DNA of 9,911 nucleotides from Gemmatimonadales bacterium (GTDB taxonomy: Bacteria > Gemmatimonadota > Gemmatimonadetes > Gemmatimonadales > GWC2-71-9), in NCBI GenBank assembly GCA_030597435.1, contig JAUVRV010000065.1:1-9911 (forward strand), given 5' to 3'. A model generated the notes under the pieces. The model was not told where the DNA came from and searched no databases. It saw only the letters and a list, made by a program, of their open reading frames with translations. This document shows, piece by piece, positions 7,093 through 9,911 of the stretch; within the stretch, counting starts at the first letter, position 1; every line of letters begins with the position of its first letter. The position numbers and the translations under genes were made by a program.

Positions 7093-7438
7093 AGATCTCT
7101 CTGCCCTCACGGAGTGCCGGGCCAATGACTGTGCCCACACTCTCGGCGTATTTCTCGAGGTCCTCCGGCGTTACCACGAGAACGTCGACTGCCGCTCGCA
7201 CCCCAAACATGTTCAGATGAATCTGCTGCGCCAACCGCCTGCGGTGCTCAACCCCCGACTTCACAACGAGAAGATCCACGTCACTGTCCGGCCCCATCTC
7301 ACCCCGTGCCGCCGAACCGAACAGAATGATGCGGTCCGGATCCGCCACCTCGACCACGCGTCCGACGATCTCCTCAAGGGTGGCGTCCAGTACCTCCCTT
7401 GATACGGATGCGGCGGTTGGACCATCTATTTGTGTCAT
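7082..7438 (-). CDS. MNT nucleotidyltransferase, putative antitoxin
   Basis: This 118-residue minimal nucleotidyltransferase has the defining GSx10DxD signature: Gly41-Ser42 followed by ten residues and Asp53-Val-Asp55. A likely third metal-binding carboxylate is Asp85 in AVDVLVV. All three acidic positions are present, so it should bind Mg-ATP and transfer a nucleotide. Related MntA antitoxins inactivate their HEPN toxin by adding AMP units to a tyrosine. ATG 7438 follows GGGGAG at good spacing. It lies first in the unit and overlaps the HEPN gene by 11 bases, the usual order for some MNT-HEPN pairs. The 177 bases upstream, up to nhaC, hold a promoter-like pair. The specific target is inferred from neighbourhood, not shown. 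Confidence 0.85.
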   Translation of the reverse strand: MTQIDGPTAASVSREVLDATLEEIVGRVVEVADPDRIILFGSAARGEMGPDSDVDLLVVKSGVEHRRRLAQQIHLNMFGVRAAVDVLVVTPEDLEKYAESVGTVIGPALREGREIYAA

Positions 7439-7531
7439 CGCGGGCTCCCCGAGCGTCGGTCACGAGCATACCGGCCCGTCGGCGGCATCGACTCGCCTGC
7501 GGCACCAGCTCGTGGTCTCCGGTTTATGATC

Positions 7532-7561
7532 AATATGGGTCTGGCCGGAGCCCCCTGACAA
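7532..7561 (-). promoter_or_regulatory. Promoter-like TTGTCA-18-CATATT upstream of MNT-HEPN-deacylase unit
   Basis: On the minus strand TTGTCA (7561-7556) matches five of six bases of the -35 box. CATATT (7537-7532), 18 bases on, matches four of six of the -10 box. Transcription would begin near 7525 and leave a leader of roughly 85 bases before ATG 7438. Sigma factor preferences of this organism are unknown. Confidence 0.35.
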
Positions 7562-7578
7562 CCGGTCGGCGGCGGAAA

Positions 7579-7612
7579 CGCGCCTCGGGCCCCCAGGGGA
7601 GAGGGGGGCGCG
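7579..7612 (-). terminator. GC-rich hairpin just past nhaC stop (possible terminator)
   Basis: CGCGCC (7579-7584) pairs with GGCGCG (7607-7612), and inside it CCCC (7590-7593) can pair with GGGG (7603-7606). The hairpin begins four bases after the TGA of the minus-strand nhaC gene. Only a short GTTTCC follows, so a strong intrinsic terminator is unlikely; attenuation or RNA protection are alternatives. Confidence 0.3.
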
Positions 7613-7615
7613 CCT

Positions 7616-9025
7616 TCAATCAAGTTCGATCTCCGCCTTCACGATCGGTTGCCCCTCCCTCCAAACAGCGAACCCGGTGAACCCGTAGATGATCGAGAAG
7701 ACCGGCACCAAAAACGCGAACCACATGAACGGCAGGTACTGTGTCGTTGGGACACCGAGTAACGCGGAGCATACGCCCCCGGCTGCTCCCCAGGGGACCA
7801 GTGGAGCACCGAGTGTAGCCGAGTCTTCCAACGATCGTGTTAGCACGACGCGGTCGATGCCCCGACTCTTGAAGACGGGTAGGAAGACCTGGCCGACCAG
7901 GATGATGCCAAGAGCCTGATTACCGGTTAACAGGATCACGAAGTAGGCTGAGGTAAGCACCGCGACAATGAGGGTGCCCGTGCTCTTGATCCATCGCGCC
8001 AACCCCTCCACGAGTGCGGCAAACACGCCCGTCGCGTTCATGGCACCACCAAGCGCGCCGGCAAGGATCACCAAGATGATCACCGCCTGCATCGAGGTCA
8101 TTCCGCCACGCGTCAGCACCTGGTCCACACTTGCGACACCCGAGGTGCTCTGATAGCCGATCGTAGCAGCGACGAACACATCCGCCAGAGAGCCACTCTG
8201 GAATACCGCGGCCCAGGCTCCTCCCACGACAACCCCGATGAACAGAAGCAGCAGCGTGCCGACTCTCCGCAGTGCCATTCCCAACATCAGTAGCACTGGG
8301 AGAAAATGGATGTAAGAGATGTTCCACTGATTGCCGATCCCCTCCATCATCGGCTGCATCTCGGTGAGTTCTAAAGAACCTGCACGCCGCCCCACAAGGA
8401 AGAAGAGTACGAGGGTGATGATTGCTGCAGGAATCGTCGTATACATCATCGATCGGATATGTCGGAAGAGGTCGGCGTCCCCCACCGCCGCGGCGATGTT
8501 TGTGGTATCGGAGAGCGGTGACATCTTGTCTCCAAAGTACGCACCGCACAAGACAGCTCCCGCAGTCGTGGGTACGTGCGCACCGAGAGCCACTGCCATG
8601 CCAACCAACGCGAGGCCCACTGTTCCGATGGTGCCGTAGGAACTCCCCATGACCAGAGACATGATCAGACAGACCACGAATGCGCTGGGGAGAAAGAGAG
8701 ACGGAGACAGGATGCGTAGGCCGTAGTGGATCAGGGTGGGGATTACTCCGCCTTGGATCCAGACGCCTACTAGCGCACCGATCAACAGGAGGATCAGCAC
8801 CGCGATACTCACCTGGCTGACCCCATCAATGATGCCCTGCTGGAAGCTCCTCCACGGTCTGTGGAGATACCAGCTCAGTACGCCAACCACGCCGACACCG
8901 AGGGTCATGGGCAGGAACACGGCCTGCAGACCTGATTGCAGGGGCAGGCAGACGAGAATCGCACCTGCGACCACTGCCACCGTGACGATCGCTTCCCAGA
9001 GCGTGGGAGATCGCTGTTGCGTCAG
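7616..9025 (-). CDS. nhaC: Na+/H+ antiporter NhaC, apparent CTG start
   Basis: This 469-residue multi-helix inner-membrane antiporter shows the NhaC signature GAYFGDKMSPLSDTTN (about 161-176), preceded by GSSYGTIGTVGLALVGMA. It also has a C-terminal TGNQALG motif and ALGAPLVPWGA-type loops (DSATLGAPLVPWG). It would exchange Na+ for H+ using the proton gradient. The start is unusual. GGAGG lies at 9035-9031, then TCTGA, then CTG (9025-9023), and translation from CTG restores the usual NhaC N-terminus (TQQRSPTLWEAIVTVAVV). A TGA directly precedes it in frame. GTG 8980 is the first ordinary start codon but cuts into the first helix and has no good ribosome site. It lies 23 bases after the broken ferredoxin gene in the same direction and is probably in one unit with it and the flavoprotein. 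Confidence 0.9.
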   Translation of the reverse strand: MTQQRSPTLWEAIVTVAVVAGAILVCLPLQSGLQAVFLPMTLGVGVVGVLSWYLHRPWRSFQQGIIDGVSQVSIAVLILLLIGALVGVWIQGGVIPTLIHYGLRILSPSLFLPSAFVVCLIMSLVMGSSYGTIGTVGLALVGMAVALGAHVPTTAGAVLCGAYFGDKMSPLSDTTNIAAAVGDADLFRHIRSMMYTTIPAAIITLVLFFLVGRRAGSLELTEMQPMMEGIGNQWNISYIHFLPVLLMLGMALRRVGTLLLLFIGVVVGGAWAAVFQSGSLADVFVAATIGYQSTSGVASVDQVLTRGGMTSMQAVIILVILAGALGGAMNATGVFAALVEGLARWIKSTGTLIVAVLTSAYFVILLTGNQALGIILVGQVFLPVFKSRGIDRVVLTRSLEDSATLGAPLVPWGAAGGVCSALLGVPTTQYLPFMWFAFLVPVFSIIYGFTGFAVWREGQPIVKAEIELD

Positions 9026-9030
9026 TCAGA

Positions 9031-9035
9031 CCTCC
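9031..9035 (-). promoter_or_regulatory. Shine-Dalgarno GGAGG pointing to a CTG start of nhaC
   Basis: GGAGG on the minus strand is five bases before CTG 9025 and about 50 bases before the first GTG. Only the CTG has normal ribosome-site spacing. Confidence 0.65.
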
Positions 9036-9048
9036 GGTTGTTGTTACA

Positions 9049-9279
9049 TCAATGGCCGGTTGGAGTAGACCTGTAGGCCAACAGCATGGGCAACGGGATC
9101 CGCAGTCTTATGGCCTCTTCAGGGCATTCGTAGACACATCCACTGAAGTGGACACACTCCTCTGGGTAGGACACCGTTGGGATCTAACCCTCTTCCGAGC
9201 CAAAAAAGACATCCTCGGTGCAGATCTCCACACACATGCCGCACTGCGAGCACAGTTCAGGATTGATGATGGGAGGCAT
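9049..9279 (-). pseudogene. 2[4Fe-4S]-type ferredoxin gene with in-frame TAG and lost cluster ligand
   Basis: Reading from ATG 9279 gives a ferredoxin-like protein of 76 positions, with TAG as codon 32 (9186-9184). Before the TAG, CSQCGMCVEIC carries a complete CxxCxxCxxxC set (Cys10, 13, 16, 20), but the Pro usual after the fourth Cys is Thr21. After the TAG the frame continues as IPTVSYPEEC, then VHFSGCVYECPEEAIRLRIP. The second cluster has Cys42, Cys48 and Cys52, but the expected second ligand is Phe45. The ATG overlaps the flavoprotein stop as TAATG and has a GGGGG ribosome site, so it was built as that enzyme's electron-transfer partner. Stop codon, missing ligand and missing Pro together suggest decay. 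If translated only to the TAG, a 31-residue one-cluster peptide would result. The gene is too short and too interrupted to appear as an ordinary open frame. Confidence 0.8.
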
Positions 9280-9911
9280 TATCTACCCCCTTGATAGCTG
9301 CGCCACTCAATACGAGGCGTGCCATCCGTCAGGCAGACCACATGAGCCTTGTCGAGCGTTGGATTCGTGAAGGGGTAGTCAGGGCGCCGATGAAGACCTC
9401 GTGTCTCCTTGCGGTCGAGTGCCGTGAGGAAAACCAGCTCCCCAATCTCCAGCATGTTGATCACTTCCAGACATCGCCAAAGCTCGTGAGTGTTCTTGGC
9501 AACAAGCTCGCAGCGCGCCTTTTCTTTGATCCTGCGCAAGTGGCTCAGGCCTTGCTCGAGCAATGCTCCGTTGCGAACCATCCCAGCATAGTCGTTCATG
9601 ACCTGCTGCAGGGCAATGTTTGTCTCCTTCCAATCAGGGCCGTGAGATCTTCCCCTCAGTTGCTCGATGAAGCCCTCTGTTTCGCTGATCTTCGCGGTTT
9701 GGCCTGCAAGGTCAGGGAGCTGAGCGTCCCGAGAGGTGAGCGCCGCGTTATCGCCCGCAATCCACCCGAACGTGGCGGCGGCGGAGATGTCTCCGAAAGA
9801 CTCGTCACCCGCAGAATACAGACCCTCGAGGTTTGTCTCCGCCTTCTCATTGGCGACAATCAATCCTCCTGCCCGGAGAGGATACGTTGCGAATTCGATT
9901 GGGTGCTGCCG
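9279..9911 (-). CDS. FAD-dependent fumarate reductase/succinate dehydrogenase-like flavoprotein, C-terminal part (runs off window)
   Basis: The frame is open to the right edge, so the start is missing; about 210 residues are visible. Near the edge, NLEGLYSAGDESFGDIS followed by AAATFGWIAGDNAA is the FAD-contacting end of the flavoprotein fold, where a GLYxAGD/E motif closes over the flavin. Further on, ETRGLHRRPDYPFTNP matches the C-terminal domain of succinate dehydrogenase, fumarate reductase and adenylylsulfate reductase flavoproteins (typical form ESRGxHxRxDYP). The substrate cannot be named without the missing N-terminal two thirds; the association with a small ferredoxin favours an AprA-like or stand-alone reductase over a respiratory complex II. 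It ends in TAA overlapping the ferredoxin ATG. No defect is visible in this part, unlike its partner gene. Confidence 0.8.
   Translation of the reverse strand, partial: RQHPIEFATYPLRAGGLIVANEKAETNLEGLYSAGDESFGDISAAATFGWIAGDNAALTSRDAQLPDLAGQTAKISETEGFIEQLRGRSHGPDWKETNIALQQVMNDYAGMVRNGALLEQGLSHLRRIKEKARCELVAKNTHELWRCLEVINMLEIGELVFLTALDRKETRGLHRRPDYPFTNPTLDKAHVVCLTDGTPRIEWRSYQGGR

Noticed and set aside
7093..7140. HEPN start at 7140
   Set aside because: The added 16 residues are read from within the MNT gene and are not part of the HEPN domain; ATG 7092 fits overlap coupling.
7920..8549. Long alternative frame on the minus strand within nhaC
   Set aside because: The sequence is His/Arg/Gly-rich without any domain pattern; it is a frame shadow of the antiporter.
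2487..9025. The two NhaC-like genes as a recent duplication or long repeat
   Set aside because: They share only family motifs such as SPLSDTT; the rest of the sequence is clearly diverged.

Overview
The window reads as a moderately GC-rich Gram-negative chromosome segment. Evidence for an outer membrane is a DUF5916-type protein with a β-barrel half and a C-terminal phenylalanine, together with a signal-peptide-bearing N-acyl-D-amino-acid deacylase. That gene mix is common in uncultured Gemmatimonadota and Acidobacteriota, but this placement is an inference from gene content, not a sequence match.

Layout, left to right. Bases 1-232 are non-coding and end in a perfect 12-bp inverted repeat just past a stop codon. 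A DUF5916 outer-membrane gene (minus strand, 233-2272) is complete from signal peptide to terminal Phe but is cut by one in-frame TAG. A divergent intergenic region with a (GGGGGT)4 tract leads to an NhaC-family antiporter gene (plus). Next is a TTG-started class II Fic protein gene (plus) behind a direct-repeat, promoter-like segment. The rest of the window is on the minus strand. Listed in transcription order from the right edge it holds: the C-terminal part of an FAD-dependent fumarate reductase/succinate dehydrogenase-like flavoprotein, a two-cluster ferredoxin gene that is broken, a second NhaC antiporter that seems to begin at CTG, an MNT nucleotidyltransferase, a HEPN protein, and the periplasmic N-acyl-D-amino-acid deacylase.

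Two minus-strand units are likely. The first is flavoprotein-ferredoxin-nhaC, with a TAATG junction and then a 23-base gap. It may link a flavin/Fe-S redox pair to a sodium/proton carrier. The second is MNT-HEPN-deacylase, with an 11-base overlap and then a 1-base gap. It places a secreted hydrolase directly behind a toxin-antitoxin-like pair. The Fic protein and the MNT protein both belong to families that transfer AMP to proteins, and they lie about 2 kb apart.

The most notable observation is that two otherwise readable genes, DUF5916 and ferredoxin, each carry an in-frame TAG at a place where homologues would continue. The ferredoxin has further losses in its cluster ligands and looks decayed. 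The DUF5916 gene looks otherwise intact. A third TAG, ending the HEPN gene, looks like a normal stop, which argues against wholesale reassignment of TAG. No RNA genes, insertion sequences or CRISPR arrays were seen.
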